Program-made: the position numbers and the translations under genes
Notes under the pieces: model-generated
What the model saw: only the letters and a program-made list of their open reading frames with translations
Told to the model about the DNA's origin: nothing
Databases searched by the model: none
Part shown: positions 34,277-43,474 of the stretch, one piece after another
Position numbering within the stretch: position 1 is the first letter of the stretch
Layout: every line of letters begins with the position of its first letter
Assembly: GCF_020524045.1 (NCBI RefSeq)
Contig: NZ_JAIVKL010000007.1
Coordinates: forward strand, 124,001-188,000
Length of the DNA stretch: 64,000 nt
Origin: Metabacillus litoralis
Lineage (GTDB): Bacteria > Bacillota > Bacilli > Bacillales > Bacillaceae
Direction of reading: 5' to 3'

Positions 34277-34460
34277 AAGCATTCACTCCATTTTAGTATA
34301 TATATAAATTTGCTCTTATGATAAAATGTTTATTTATTACTTAAATATAGAAATCTTCGACAAATACAACGAATGTTACGGTTGATCTAAAAATAGCGTT
34401 AAAAAATGAACGTTGATAGTAAAGAGACATCTCATTAAAAGTTTATTATATTTTGACCGA

Positions 34461-34498
34461 AATTACGTGAATTACACATGTAAAATCTACCCGTAATT
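34461..34498 (+). promoter_or_regulatory. Possible AlaR operator
   Basis: AATTACG and CGTAATT are inverted around 24 bases that include TTACACATGTAAA, about 80 bp upstream of alaR. Lrp-type regulators often bind such AT-rich dyads. This is inference from symmetry only. Confidence 0.3.
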
Positions 34499-34575
34499 CT
34501 TCAATTGAAACATATGAAAAACAAGTTAGTAGATGTTATAATTATCTGAAGATTTGAAAAGTAGGAGTGGTGACA

Positions 34576-35076
34576 ATGAAGTTTACCGAAAAGGAAGTTG
34601 AAATATTAGAGATATTGGAGGACGATTGTCGCTTATCTGTGGAACAAATCGCCAAAATGATTGATACACCAGAGTCAGAGACAAAAGAAATGATTCGCAA
34701 CCTCGAAGATCAACGAATTATTGTTGACTATACAGCACAAGTCAATTGGCGCAAAGTAGATGGTCATGAAGGTGTTAAAGCGATGATTGATGTGAAGGTC
34801 CAACCAAAACGTGGCGTGGGCTTTGATGATATTGCTAGTCGAATTTATCGATTTAAAGAAGTGAAATCTGTTTACCTAATGTCAGGAGCTTATGATCTTT
34901 CTGTTATTATTGAAGGTAAGTCAATGTCAGATATTGCTCATTTTGTTTCTGAAAGACTGTCTACCCTTGACTCTGTTTTATCAACAACAACTCATTTTAT
35001 CTTAAAGAAATATAAACATGATGGCACTATATTCGAACAAGATGATGAGGACAAGAGAATTGTGGTGTCTCCATGA
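34576..35076 (+). CDS. alaR: Lrp/AsnC-family regulator AlaR
   Basis: A 166-aa Lrp-type regulator. Residues 1-60 are the winged helix-turn-helix (KFTEKEVEILEILEDDCRLSVEQIAKMIDTPESETKEMIRNLEDQRII), and about 75-155 the RAM ligand-binding domain (VYLMSGAYDLSVIIEGKSMSDIAHFV). In B. subtilis AlaR (YugG) activates alaT in response to alanine. AGGAG lies eight bases before the ATG at 34576. The stop overlaps the alaT start (ATGA), so the two are one operon. Confidence 0.9.
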   Translation: MKFTEKEVEILEILEDDCRLSVEQIAKMIDTPESETKEMIRNLEDQRIIVDYTAQVNWRKVDGHEGVKAMIDVKVQPKRGVGFDDIASRIYRFKEVKSVYLMSGAYDLSVIIEGKSMSDIAHFVSERLSTLDSVLSTTTHFILKKYKHDGTIFEQDDEDKRIVVSP

Positions 35077-36242
35077 TTGAGCCGTCTCATTACATCGCAA
35101 GAACTGTCAGAGAATTAAAGCCATCTGGAATTAGAAAGTTTTTTGATTTAGCTGCAAGTATGGAAGGCGTCATTTCACTTGGTGTGGGAGAGCCTGACTT
35201 TGTGACTCCTTGGTCTGTTAGGGAAGCTTCGATTCTTTCCCTTGAACAAGGTTTTACTTCTTATACAGCAAATGCTGGATTATTGGAGCTTAGAGAAGAG
35301 ATTGGTTATTATCTGCAGGGGAAAACGAAAGTCTCCTATAATCCAAAGGAAGAGATATTAGTGACAGTAGGTGCAAGCCAGGCGCTGGATATTGCTTTAA
35401 GAGCAATTGTAAATCCTGGTGACGAAGTAATTGTCATAGAACCAAGTTTTGTTTCTTATTCTTCTTTAATATCATTAGCTGGTGGTGTTCCAGTTTCTGT
35501 ACAAACAAGTGGAGAAATGGAATTTAAACTACAGCCTGCTGAATTAGAAAAAGCGATTACTGAAAAGACAAAAGCAATCATTTTATGTTCACCAAGCAAT
35601 CCAACTGGGACTGTTCTAGAACATGAAGAACTGGAAAAAATAGCTGAAATCATTGAAAAGCATGATTTACTTGTTATATCAGACGAAATTTACGCAGAGC
35701 TGACGTATGATCATGAATATACAAGCTTTGTGTCAATAAATGGAATGGCTGAACGAACAATACTCGTATCAGGCTTTTCAAAAGGCTTTGCTATGACAGG
35801 GTGGAGATTAGGTTATATTGCTGCGCACAAGGAATTTTTGAGTGAGATGTTAAAGATTCATCAATACTCAATGATGTGTGCTCCAACTATGGCACAATAT
35901 GCTGCAATTGAAGCAATGAAAAATGGTAGAGAAGATGTACTTTATATGAAAAAAAAATACAAACAACGTCGAAATCTAGTTGTTAGTGCTTTAAACGAAA
36001 TGAACTTGGATTGTCATTTACCTGGAGGCGCATTTTATGTTTTTCCGTCAATTCAAAAAACAAATCTATCTTCAGAAGAATTTGCAGAAAAGCTATTGAT
36101 GGAGGAGAAGGTTGCTGTTGTACCAGGTAATGTTTTCGGTGAAAGCGGTGAGGGGTTCATTAGATGTTCTTATGCTTCATCTTTAGAACAATTACAAGAG
36201 GCATTAAAGAGAATGCAGAGATTCGTTGAAAAGCAAATATAA
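35073..36242 (+). CDS. alaT: Alanine aminotransferase AlaT
   Basis: A 389-aa PLP-dependent class I/II aminotransferase, which in B. subtilis (YugH) makes alanine from pyruvate. Motifs are SLGVGEPDFVTPW (about residues 34-46), YTANAGLLELREEIGYYL, SPSNPTGTVL, ISDEIYAELTYDH with the PLP aspartate, SGFSKGFAMTGWRLGY with the Schiff-base lysine, and GFIRCSYASS with the carboxylate arginine. It overlaps alaR by four bases. Two hairpins follow. Confidence 0.9.
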   Translation: MIEPSHYIARTVRELKPSGIRKFFDLAASMEGVISLGVGEPDFVTPWSVREASILSLEQGFTSYTANAGLLELREEIGYYLQGKTKVSYNPKEEILVTVGASQALDIALRAIVNPGDEVIVIEPSFVSYSSLISLAGGVPVSVQTSGEMEFKLQPAELEKAITEKTKAIILCSPSNPTGTVLEHEELEKIAEIIEKHDLLVISDEIYAELTYDHEYTSFVSINGMAERTILVSGFSKGFAMTGWRLGYIAAHKEFLSEMLKIHQYSMMCAPTMAQYAAIEAMKNGREDVLYMKKKYKQRRNLVVSALNEMNLDCHLPGGAFYVFPSIQKTNLSSEEFAEKLLMEEKVAVVPGNVFGESGEGFIRCSYASSLEQLQEALKRMQRFVEKQI

Positions 36243-36291
36243 TTAGTAACATCTACCGAACAAATCGAAATCCATGTTACTCAAAAAAAAA

Positions 36292-36377
36292 GCTGACCAA
36301 TTAGTGGTCAGCAAATATAGAGAAACAAAAAGGGGGGGATACTAGAAAGCCTTATGCTTTTATCTTTCCCCTTTTTT
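36292..36377 (+). terminator. Two hairpins downstream of alaT
   Basis: GCTGACCA/TGGTCAGC (36292-36312) lacks a plus-strand T run but has A9 before it. AAAAAGGGGGGGA/TCTTTCCCCTTTTTT (36327-36377) ends in T6 and is the likely plus-strand terminator. Nothing else was seen up to 36614. Confidence 0.6.
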
Positions 36378-36614
36378 GTGTTTATAAACATAACTTCAAA
36401 AAAAATCTTCACTTCGCCCCCTTCTTACAAACAGGAAACTTGTTTGATTTTAAGATACTTGCTTTCCAAGGAAGGATTGTGAAAATACGATCTTTCTAAA
36501 TTCATTCTATACATACCCCTATCGTCATTTTGAGAGCTCATTCTCATGAGAGTTATGTAAGAGTTTCAACAGACAAGCTCCTTCCTTATGAATCTTTTAA
36601 CTACATTTAATTTA

Positions 36615-36738
36615 GGCTATGTTAAGGCTTAATGCTAATTTTCGGCACTTTGTTGATTGGAGTGGAGGAAAAAAGGTGCATTTTTCCCGGGAAAGCGAAT
36701 GCCTGTAAAGGAAATCAACAACAAAGTTTAACAGATCC
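36615..36738. mobile_element. MITE family A, internally deleted copy in reverse orientation
   Basis: It starts GGCTATGTTAA and ends TTTAACAGATCC. Inside, TTCCCGGGAAAGCGAATGCC is the complement of the copy at 7163. It is 124 bp long against 183-208 bp for other copies, so the GC-rich core is missing. The flanks TTAATTTA and GTAATTTG match in six of eight positions, consistent with an older insertion. It lies 42 bp upstream of the ECF promoter. Confidence 0.75.
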
Positions 36739-36780
36739 GTAATTTGAATAGCACTTATTTTATTTAATATCACTAAGTGG

Positions 36781-36807
36781 TGAAACAAACCACAGTAATT
36801 GTCCGTT
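36781..36807 (+). promoter_or_regulatory. ECF-type, probably autoregulated promoter
   Basis: TGAAAC (36781-36786), 17 bases, then CGTT (36804-36807) closely fits the ECF consensus TGAAAC-N16/17-CGTC. It lies 30 bp before the sigma gene, which suggests positive autoregulation. Confidence 0.65.
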
Positions 36808-36836
36808 ATATTAGATGAAAGAGGAGGGTAGCTAAC

Positions 36837-37397
36837 ATGAGTGAAGAAGACATAATAAAAAAAGCCAAGCAGGGAAATATAAATGCCTTTCAACAATTAG
36901 TAGAACTTCATTATCCAATTGTTGAAAAATTTGCTTATCAGCTAGGAAATAGACAGGAAGAAATTGAGGATATTACGCAAGAAGTGTTTATTCGTGTGTA
37001 TCGATTTCTTGATCAATTTACGAAAGCAAAATTTTCAACATGGTTATATAAAATAACACTTAATGTCACAAGAGACTTTGCTAGAAAAAGACAATCAAAC
37101 ATTCGTAAGGTGTTTAAAATACAACAGGATTTTCGCAATGAAGATTATCCTGAAATAGAGTCAAAGATCATCAGAAATGAAGAAGATCGAGTATTACACA
37201 TATCCATACAAAGATTGGATGAAAAATATCGCATACCAATTGTTCTGTACTATTTTCATGATAAAAAATATGAAGAAATCTCTGAAATTATGTCAATTAA
37301 CATATCGACTGTAAAAACGAGAATAATGCGTGGTAAAACATTACTGAAAAAAATGATGGAAGAGGTTATCAAGAAGGAAGGTGATACACATGGATGA
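36837..37397 (+). CDS. ECF sigma factor
   Basis: A 186-aa extracytoplasmic-function sigma factor. Region 2 covers about residues 20-85 (LVELHYPIVEKFAYQLGNRQEEIEDITQEVFIRVYRFLDQF...FSTWLYKITLNVTRDFARKR) and region 4 about 120-175 (LHISIQRLDEKYRIPIVLYYFHDKKYEEISEIMSINISTVKTRIMRGKTLLKK). There is no C-terminal extension. GAGGAGGG lies about eight bases before the ATG. It overlaps the next gene by eight bases (ATGGATGA), the usual sigma/anti-sigma arrangement. No ECF gene occupies this place in B. subtilis. It does not clearly match SigM, SigW or SigX. Confidence 0.9.
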   Translation: MSEEDIIKKAKQGNINAFQQLVELHYPIVEKFAYQLGNRQEEIEDITQEVFIRVYRFLDQFTKAKFSTWLYKITLNVTRDFARKRQSNIRKVFKIQQDFRNEDYPEIESKIIRNEEDRVLHISIQRLDEKYRIPIVLYYFHDKKYEEISEIMSINISTVKTRIMRGKTLLKKMMEEVIKKEGDTHG

Positions 37398-39018
37398 GAA
37401 ATTATTTGAAGAACGAATGGATCGGTTAAAGAATTCATATGAAAAAATACAGCCTGTTTCTTCTGTTGAACATATTATAAATAATGTAAAACTGACTGAG
37501 GTACCAAAAAAACGGAGAAAATTACGTCCTCTAACATATGTAGCCTCTTTTATAGGTGTTCTCTTAATAGCTGGAATCTTAGGTACACAGTTAGTTTCTC
37601 AATCAACTAAGAACAGTGGTGAAAAGTCACCTACAATTGATAATCAAACCGTTACAGAAACGGACATAGAAGATTCGATAAATGAAATAAGAGGTTTTTA
37701 TGAAAGAAATCTTGATGAATTAAAAGAGATGTTACAATTTGAAGATGTTGAACAATATAAATTCGTACAAGAAGCTAAGAACACAGTGGAGAACTTTGAG
37801 GAAAGAAGGGAATATTCCTCACAAGAAGAACTTCAAAATTATATGAAGAATGTAAAAAATATTATTTCCTTGAGAGTATCAATGCCAAATGAAGAATTAA
37901 TCATTTTAAAAGAAAAAGCTGAAAATGAAAATAAAATAGATGAAACACAACTAATTAGCTATTTAATAAAAATGGAGCTGCTCAAGGAACATTTTAATGA
38001 AAAATGGGTTAATGTAAGGCAATTTCCGACTGAAGGTAACTTAGTAACATATGTGGATAAGCTAAATAAACAAGAAGTTGAGAATGGTTCTGATGAATAT
38101 CTAAATTTAATTGATACTTTAAGATCAAATGGATATCGTTTTATTTTTGTTCCTGAAGGTGAAGGTCAAATTGATATAACAATTGATCCGCAAATCATTC
38201 TAGAAACATTCGAAGATATGCTTAGTGATCAACTTATTGCTTACCTACGTTATAAAAGGGATGTTATTGAACAAGGATCTGTGTTAGGTGTAACTCAAGA
38301 ACAATTAACAACTCGTGTCATGAAATTGGAGGAGACGATCGTTGCATATCCACATTTCGAGAAAATTGCTGACTTGAAAATGGAGTATCAAAAACACCTC
38401 ATTCATTTTATACAATATAGTGATGAAAAGAGTCTGAATGAATTTGTAAGGAATTATCCACATTCCTTATCTGCAAAACAAGTAGGTGAATTTTTAAATG
38501 CAGATGAAATTCAAGAGTTTGTTCCTGGTCAAGAAATGAGAGAAAGGATTAGTTCTAAAATATCACCAGAGTTAAAAACAATTCCAGGAAATTATGTGCA
38601 ATTATTTCCATTGACTGATTCTTTACTGGCAGTTTATCAGGAGTATAAAAATACACGTAATGATGAAATTCTTCAAGGGCCTTTTTTAGGTACAAAAAGC
38701 TCAATAGAAGTCTCAATTGCACGGATGTATATGTATGCCTTAGAAAATAAAGATTATGAAACAGCCTTTTATTTAACTTACGATGGCGAGGATTCCAAAA
38801 GACCAGGTTTAGAACGATTTAAAAGCGAGATGGACCAATCCGCTGTAGATTATCAAGAGCTGTCAAATAAAGTAATCAAAGTCAATACAACATATAAGGA
38901 AAATGGCAGATTAGTACAGCACATATTTACGACAGAAGATGGAGAATCAATAATCTTCAATATGAAACGTAATAGTGAATTTGAAAAGCTTAGGATTGAT
39001 TATCTTCCATTTCCATAA
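37390..39018 (+). CDS. Putative membrane anti-sigma factor with large extracytoplasmic domain
   Basis: A 542-aa single-pass protein. Residues 1-46 are a charged cytoplasmic part (MDEKLFEERMDRLKNSYEKI..., KKRRKLRP), 48-69 the membrane helix, and 70-542 a large extracytoplasmic domain rich in long charged helices, with no recognised enzyme motif. It overlaps the sigma gene by eight bases and has AAGGAAGGTG ahead of the ATG. The role as anti-sigma factor is inferred from position and topology; the cytoplasmic part lacks a clear zinc anti-sigma (HxxxCxxC) motif. The outer domain may sense cell-wall stress. A terminator follows. Confidence 0.7.
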   Translation: MDEKLFEERMDRLKNSYEKIQPVSSVEHIINNVKLTEVPKKRRKLRPLTYVASFIGVLLIAGILGTQLVSQSTKNSGEKSPTIDNQTVTETDIEDSINEIRGFYERNLDELKEMLQFEDVEQYKFVQEAKNTVENFEERREYSSQEELQNYMKNVKNIISLRVSMPNEELIILKEKAENENKIDETQLISYLIKMELLKEHFNEKWVNVRQFPTEGNLVTYVDKLNKQEVENGSDEYLNLIDTLRSNGYRFIFVPEGEGQIDITIDPQIILETFEDMLSDQLIAYLRYKRDVIEQGSVLGVTQEQLTTRVMKLEETIVAYPHFEKIADLKMEYQKHLIHFIQYSDEKSLNEFVRNYPHSLSAKQVGEFLNADEIQEFVPGQEMRERISSKISPELKTIPGNYVQLFPLTDSLLAVYQEYKNTRNDEILQGPFLGTKSSIEVSIARMYMYALENKDYETAFYLTYDGEDSKRPGLERFKSEMDQSAVDYQELSNKVIKVNTTYKENGRLVQHIFTTEDGESIIFNMKRNSEFEKLRIDYLPFP

Positions 39019-39045
39019 AGCAACGACTTTGATCGTTGCTTTTTT
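39018..39045 (+). terminator. Terminator of the sigma/anti-sigma operon
   Basis: AAGCAACGA pairs with TCGTTGCTT and is followed by T5. Confidence 0.85.
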
Positions 39046-39153
39046 GGTTATACTACATGTGAAAAGATATTTTTGAAAAAAATGAAAAGTTGTGATATAA
39101 TTTTATATTGCGTATAAATAGACATTTAATATAAGAAAATTAGGAGTGTTATT

Positions 39154-39552
39154 ATGACAACAAATTACGAAATAGGCAGTGTTCATACAGGAAAAGTAAC
39201 AGGAATTCAACCATACGGAGCGTTCGTTGCACTTGATGAAGAAACACAAGGATTAGTTCATATTTCAGAAATTACTCATGGTTTCGTTAAAGATGTTAAC
39301 GAGCACCTAAATGTAAATGATGAAGTACAAGTAAAAGTACTTTCTATTGATGAAAAATCAGGGAAAATCAGCTTATCAATTCGTGCAACTCAAGAAGCAC
39401 CTGTAGAAGAAAAGAAAGAAGCACCAAGAAAGCCTAAAAAGCGCCAAGCTACAGTAAAAGCTGAAACTGAAACTCCACAAGGTTTTAACACATTAAAAGA
39501 TAAGTTAGAAGAGTGGATTGAGCAATCTAAGCGTGAAGAAGTAAAAAAATAA
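39154..39552 (+). CDS. yugI: S1-domain general stress protein 13 (YugI)
   Basis: A 132-aa RNA-binding protein. Residues 5-77 form a single S1 domain (IGSVHTGKVTGIQPYGAFVALDEETQGLVHISEITHGFVKDVNEHLNVNDEVQVKVLSIDEKSGKISLSIRAT). A basic linker (KKEAPRKPKKRQA) and a short helix with EEWIEQSKREE follow. Such proteins associate with ribosomes or mRNA under stress. TTAGGAGTG lies before the ATG. Followed by a very strong hairpin. Confidence 0.92.
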   Translation: MTTNYEIGSVHTGKVTGIQPYGAFVALDEETQGLVHISEITHGFVKDVNEHLNVNDEVQVKVLSIDEKSGKISLSIRATQEAPVEEKKEAPRKPKKRQATVKAETETPQGFNTLKDKLEEWIEQSKREEVKK

Positions 39553-39558
39553 TTAAAT

Positions 39559-39610
39559 GTAGAAATAAAAAAAGGTGATCGCATAGTGCGTCACCTTTTT
39601 TTATTTCTAC
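39559..39610 (+). terminator. yugI terminator with perfect 20-bp arms
   Basis: GTAGAAATAAAAAAAGGTGA and TCACCTTTTTTTATTTCTAC are perfectly complementary around 12 bases that add a small GC/GC stem. Confidence 0.85.
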
Positions 39611-39640
39611 TCTTCGTGCTAAGCGGTAGCTTAAGCTTTT

Positions 39641-39985
39641 AAGCCAATACGTCCAGAAGGTTAAAGAACAACCTTCCAGCCGTCTTGTCTTATGCTTGTC
39701 GCCTATAAACGGGCAGCTTCCGCTTTTCTTATTGGCTAGCTGCAGCTGCCATAGGCTCGAGTCATAAGCCAATACGTCCAGAAGGTTAAAGAACAACCTT
39801 CCAGCCGTCTTGTCTTATGCTTGTCGCCTATAAACGGGCAGCTTCCGCTTTTCTTATTGGCTAGCTGCAGCTGCCATAGGCTCGAGTCATAAGCCAATAC
39901 GTCCAGAAGGTTAAAGAACAACCTTCCAGCCGTCTTGTCTTATGCTTGTCGCCTATAAACGGGCAGCTTCCGCTTTTCTAATTGT
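39641..39985. repeat. 125-bp tandem repeat array (three units)
   Basis: AAGCCAATACGTCCAGAAGG begins at 39641, 39766 and 39891, a period of exactly 125 bp. Units 1 and 2 appear identical, and unit 3 matches for about 90 bp before running into the D repeat. Each unit holds the hairpin GGAAGGTTG... around CCAGAAGGTTAAAGAACAACCTTCC and CTTATGCTTGTCGCC. Frames on the minus strand here (39527-39921) are repeat artefacts. Confidence 0.9.
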
Positions 39986-40105
39986 CCAGCTCCAGCGCCT
40001 AACCCTCGAGTCATAAGTCTAATAGGAATTGAAGGTAAAGAGCACCTTCTATTCCTATTCGCCTTATGCTTTTCGGGTCTGAACAAGGCGCTTCCGCTTT
40101 TCTTA
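39986..40105. repeat. D-type intergenic repeat
   Basis: TCCAGCTCCAGCGCCTAACCCTCGAGTCATAAG, a central hairpin around GAAGGTAAAGAGCACCTTC, then CGCCTTATGC...AAGGCGCTTCCGCTTTTCTTATT. Sequences of this layout are widespread between genes in Bacillus. The tandem units next to it are variants of the same element. Confidence 0.75.
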
Positions 40106-40336
40106 TTACCTTGCTTCTGGGCGTGGTTCTCTTGCTACTTCTTCGGATGGTTTGAATAGTAAGCCAAGGTTGATTAGACCTGCTATTCCAACTAGGCCAT
40201 AGATGATTCGGGATAGTGCTGATTCTTGGCCGCCGAAGATAGCTGCGACTAAGTCGAATTGGAAGAATCCGATTAGTCCCCAGTTAATCGCCCCTATTAT
40301 TGTAAGTACAAGTGCTATACGTTGAATTGCGCTCAA
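40106..40336 (-). CDS. yuzA: YuzA-like DUF378 membrane protein
   Basis: A 76-aa two-span membrane protein (MSAIQRIALVLTIIGAINWGLIGFFQFDLVAAIFGGQESALSRIIYGLVGIAGLINLGLLF) with the DUF378 signature GAINWGLIGFFxFDLVAAIFGG. The function is unknown. AAGGAGG lies before the ATG. Its neighbours yugI and yugJ are the same as in B. subtilis. Confidence 0.9.
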   Translation of the reverse strand: MSAIQRIALVLTIIGAINWGLIGFFQFDLVAAIFGGQESALSRIIYGLVGIAGLINLGLLFKPSEEVAREPRPEAR

Positions 40337-40479
40337 TTTTACAACCTCCTTAGTTAATAACTACATTTTTATGATGTGAAGAATATCAAAAACTATTCAT
40401 TAAAAATTTTTAAAGAAAAGCACTTTTCTTTACAATTATTATTGAAATCTACATAATCTATAAATGGAGGCGATATTTA

Positions 40480-41643
40480 ATGGAAAACTTTACATACTTT
40501 AATCCAACAAAATTAATTTTCGGAAAAGACCAAGTGGAACAATTGCAAAATGAGGTGCCTAAGTTTGGTGACAAAGTTCTGATTGTTTATGGTGGGGGCA
40601 GTATTAAAAGAAATGGTCTCTATGATCAAGTTTTGAACATTTTAAAAGATAAAAATCTTCAACTTTTTGAATTAGCTGGTGTTGAGCCAAATCCAAGATT
40701 ATCAACTGTTCATCGTGGCGTTCAATTATGTAAAGAAGAGAAAATAGATTTTATATTGGCGGTTGGTGGCGGAAGTGTCATTGATTGCACAAAGGCTATT
40801 GCAGCTGGCGCTAAATATGAAGGTGATGCTTGGGACATTGTGACAAGAAAACATATTCCAACAGAAGCCTTACCTTTTGGGACAGTTTTAACTCTTGCTG
40901 CTACGGGTTCTGAAATGAACTCTGGATCTGTTATTACTAATTGGGAAACAAAAGAAAAATATGGTTGGGGTAGCCCACTGACATTTCCAAAATTCTCAAT
41001 ATTAGATCCTGTTAATACTTTTACAGTTCCTAAAGATCAGACTGTTTATGGTATGGTTGATATGATGACACATGTTTTCGAGCAATATTTTCATCATACA
41101 AAAAATACTCCATTGCAAGATCGCTTTTGTGAGTCCTTATTAAGAACGGTGATAGAAACTGCTCCACAGCTATTAGAAGACTTAGAAAATTATGAGTTAC
41201 GTGAAACCATCTTATATTGTGGTACGATCGCTTTAAATGGCCAATTACAAATGGGTTATCGTGGTGATTGGGCGAGTCATAATATTGAGCATGCCGTTTC
41301 AGCTGTTTATGATATTCCTCACGCAGGTGGATTAGCTATCATCTTCCCAAATTGGATGAAGCATAATTTAAATGAGAATATCTCACGTTTTGTTCAATTG
41401 GCTGTAAACGTATTTCATGTTGATCCAACTGGAAAAGACGATAAAACAGTTGCTTTAGAAGGAATCGAAAAACTACGCGAATTTTGGAGTAGTATTGGAG
41501 CTCCAAGTCGATTAAAAGATTATAATATAAATGATGAAAATATAGATGTAATGGCAGACAAGGCTATGGTGAATGGTCCATTTGGAAACTTTAAAGCTCT
41601 TCAAAAAGAAGATGTTGTAGCAATCTTAACAGCGTCACTTTAA
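40480..41643 (+). CDS. yugJ: Iron-dependent alcohol (butanol) dehydrogenase YugJ
   Basis: A 387-aa group III iron-containing alcohol dehydrogenase. The NAD(P)-binding half has [10 protein letters not shown] and [20 protein letters not shown] (about residues 90-112). The iron-binding half has [13 protein letters not shown] (His about 202), [21 protein letters not shown] (His about 271 and 281) and the preceding Asp. It reduces aldehydes to alcohols with NAD(P)H. TGGAGG lies ten bases before the ATG. Its partner yugK is absent here; pgi follows after a repeat. Confidence 0.92.
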   Translation: MENFTYFNPTKLIFGKDQVEQLQNEVPKFGDKVLIVYGGGSIKRNGLYDQVLNILKDKNLQLFELAGVEPNPRLSTVHRGVQLCKEEKIDFILAVGGGSVIDCTKAIAAGAKYEGDAWDIVTRKHIPTEALPFGTVLTLAATGSEMNSGSVITNWETKEKYGWGSPLTFPKFSILDPVNTFTVPKDQTVYGMVDMMTHVFEQYFHHTKNTPLQDRFCESLLRTVIETAPQLLEDLENYELRETILYCGTIALNGQLQMGYRGDWASHNIEHAVSAVYDIPHAGGLAIIFPNWMKHNLNENISRFVQLAVNVFHVDPTGKDDKTVALEGIEKLREFWSSIGAPSRLKDYNINDENIDVMADKAMVNGPFGNFKALQKEDVVAILTASL

Positions 41644-41648
41644 ATAAT

Positions 41649-41822
41649 AAGAAGCTGGGACATAATTAAGTGATTTACAAAAATTCGAACAAAGTAATAC
41701 TTAGAGGTTGAATTGACGTAGACTCCTGCGGAAAAGTGGTGTGATTTTAGGAGCGTCATAACAACATTTTCAACCATTGTTCGTTTTCTATTTTGTTAAA
41801 TTTCTTTTGTTCCAGCTTCTTC
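41649..41822. repeat. Hairpin repeat element between yugJ and pgi
   Basis: AAGAAGCTGGGACA at the left and TGTTCCAGCTTCTT at the right are inverted ends of a 174-bp element. Inside it, ACAAAATAG-like and GAACAA/TTGTTCG stretches also pair, and GTAGACTCCTGCGG resembles the core of other repeats. No coding capacity. It can act as the yugJ terminator. Confidence 0.75.
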
Positions 41823-41990
41823 TTTTTTTTTATCACTCTTGAAAAGGGTCATAATATTATTTAATAATGCCTATTACAAATTAATATAGCGTTTAACGCG
41901 CTTACATTATGAACTTTGCTTGATTTAAAGGACTAGTTTAGATAAAGTGATAATAGCGATAAATTCAAGATGAAAATGGAGGGAATATTA

Positions 41991-43343
41991 ATGACACATG
42001 TACGTTTTGATTATTCAAATGCATTATCATTTTTCAATGAGCATGAAATTACATACTTACGTGACTTTGTAAAAGTTGCACACCATTCAATTCATGAACA
42101 AACAGGTGCAGGAAGTGACTTCCTAGGTTGGGTAGATCTTCCGAAAGATTATGATAAGGAAGAATTCTCACGCATTCAAAAAAGTGCTGAGAAAATTAAA
42201 TCTGATTCAGATGTTCTTCTTGTTGTAGGTATTGGTGGATCATATTTAGGGGCACGAGCTGCAATTGAAATGTTAAACCATTCTTTTTATAATTCCTTAT
42301 CAAAAGAACAAAGACAAGCTCCACAGGTTATTTTTGTTGGAAACAACATTAGCTCTACATATATGAGAGATCTTCAAGATTTATTAGAAGGAAAAGATTT
42401 TTCGATCAATGTTATTTCTAAATCTGGTACGACAACAGAACCTGCATTAGCGTTCCGTATTTTCCGTAAAATTCTTGAAGGAAAATATGGGAAATCAGAA
42501 GCGAAACAACGTATATATGCTACAACAGATAAAGCACGTGGAGCACTAAAAACGTTAGCTACAGAAGAAGGCTATGAATCATTCATCATTCCTGATGATG
42601 TTGGCGGACGCTATTCTGTATTAACAGCAGTAGGATTGTTACCAATCGCTGTTACAGGTGTAGACATTCAAGCGATGATGAACGGTGCTGCAGCAGCTAG
42701 TGATGACTTCGGTAAATCTGAATTAGAAGAAAATCCTGCGTATCAATATGCTGCAGTTCGAAATGTTCTTTACAATAAAGGGAAAACAATTGAAATGCTT
42801 ATCAACTACGAGCCAGGTCTTCAATACTTCTCTGAGTGGTGGAAGCAACTATTTGGCGAAAGTGAAGGGAAAGACCAAAAAGGTATCTATCCATCATCTG
42901 CAAACTTCTCAACAGATCTACATTCATTAGGTCAATATGTACAAGAAGGTCGTCGTGATCTTTTTGAAACAGTTATAAATGTTGAAAATTCTAGACATGA
43001 ATTGATTGTTGAAGAAGAAGAGAATGATTTAGACGGATTAAATTACTTAACTGGAAAGTCAGTTGATTTTGTTAATAAAAAGGCATTTCAAGGAACAATG
43101 TTAGCACATACAGATGGCGGTGTGCCTAACTTAGTTGTAACAATTCCTGCTATGGATGCTTACACATTTGGTTATTTAGCTTACTTCTTCGAAAAAGCAT
43201 GTGCAATGAGTGGATACTTATTAGGTGTAAATCCATTTGATCAACCAGGTGTAGAAGCGTACAAAGTAAACATGTTTGCTTTACTTGGTAAACCTGGATT
43301 TGAAGAGAAAAAAGCGGAGCTAGAAAAACGTTTAGAAAAATAA
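41991..43343 (+). CDS. pgi: Glucose-6-phosphate isomerase
   Basis: A 450-aa glycolytic enzyme converting glucose-6-phosphate and fructose-6-phosphate. Signatures are [18 protein letters not shown] (about residues 74-91), [14 protein letters not shown] (phosphate-binding, about 144-157), [46 protein letters not shown] (His about 310) and the C-terminal [18 protein letters not shown] with the catalytic lysine (about 425). ATGGAGGG precedes the ATG at 41991. Frequent codons and a strong SD suggest high expression. A terminator (43351-43382) follows. Confidence 0.97.
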   Translation: MTHVRFDYSNALSFFNEHEITYLRDFVKVAHHSIHEQTGAGSDFLGWVDLPKDYDKEEFSRIQKSAEKIKSDSDVLLVVGIGGSYLGARAAIEMLNHSFYNSLSKEQRQAPQVIFVGNNISSTYMRDLQDLLEGKDFSINVISKSGTTTEPALAFRIFRKILEGKYGKSEAKQRIYATTDKARGALKTLATEEGYESFIIPDDVGGRYSVLTAVGLLPIAVTGVDIQAMMNGAAAASDDFGKSELEENPAYQYAAVRNVLYNKGKTIEMLINYEPGLQYFSEWWKQLFGESEGKDQKGIYPSSANFSTDLHSLGQYVQEGRRDLFETVINVENSRHELIVEEEENDLDGLNYLTGKSVDFVNKKAFQGTMLAHTDGGVPNLVVTIPAMDAYTFGYLAYFFEKACAMSGYLLGVNPFDQPGVEAYKVNMFALLGKPGFEEKKAELEKRLEK

Positions 43344-43350
43344 TATTATA

Positions 43351-43382
43351 GGAAGTCAACATTAACAAAGTTGGCTCCCTTT
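43351..43382 (+). terminator. Terminator of pgi
   Basis: GGAAGTCAAC pairs with GTTGGCTCC (one G-U) and is followed by CTTTCTGTTTG. Confidence 0.7.
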
Positions 43383-43474
43383 CTGTTTGATTTAGTTAAT
43401 AGCGGGTCAAAGAAGAATCCTTTTGAATGCATTTTCTCATGATAGGAAAAGCTATAAAAAAGGGGGTATTTTAA

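Noticed and set aside
36612-36896. Minus-strand 94-aa frame
   Set aside because: It covers the deleted MITE and the sigma factor promoter and start; no SD or recognisable domain.
39527-39921. Two overlapping minus-strand frames coding nearly the same 60-90 aa sequence
   Set aside because: They are made by the 125-bp tandem repeat and D element; no SD and no protein-like composition.
39641-39985. CRISPR-like repetition
   Set aside because: The period of 125 bp has no unique spacers; the units are identical end to end, so it is a tandem duplication and not a CRISPR array.
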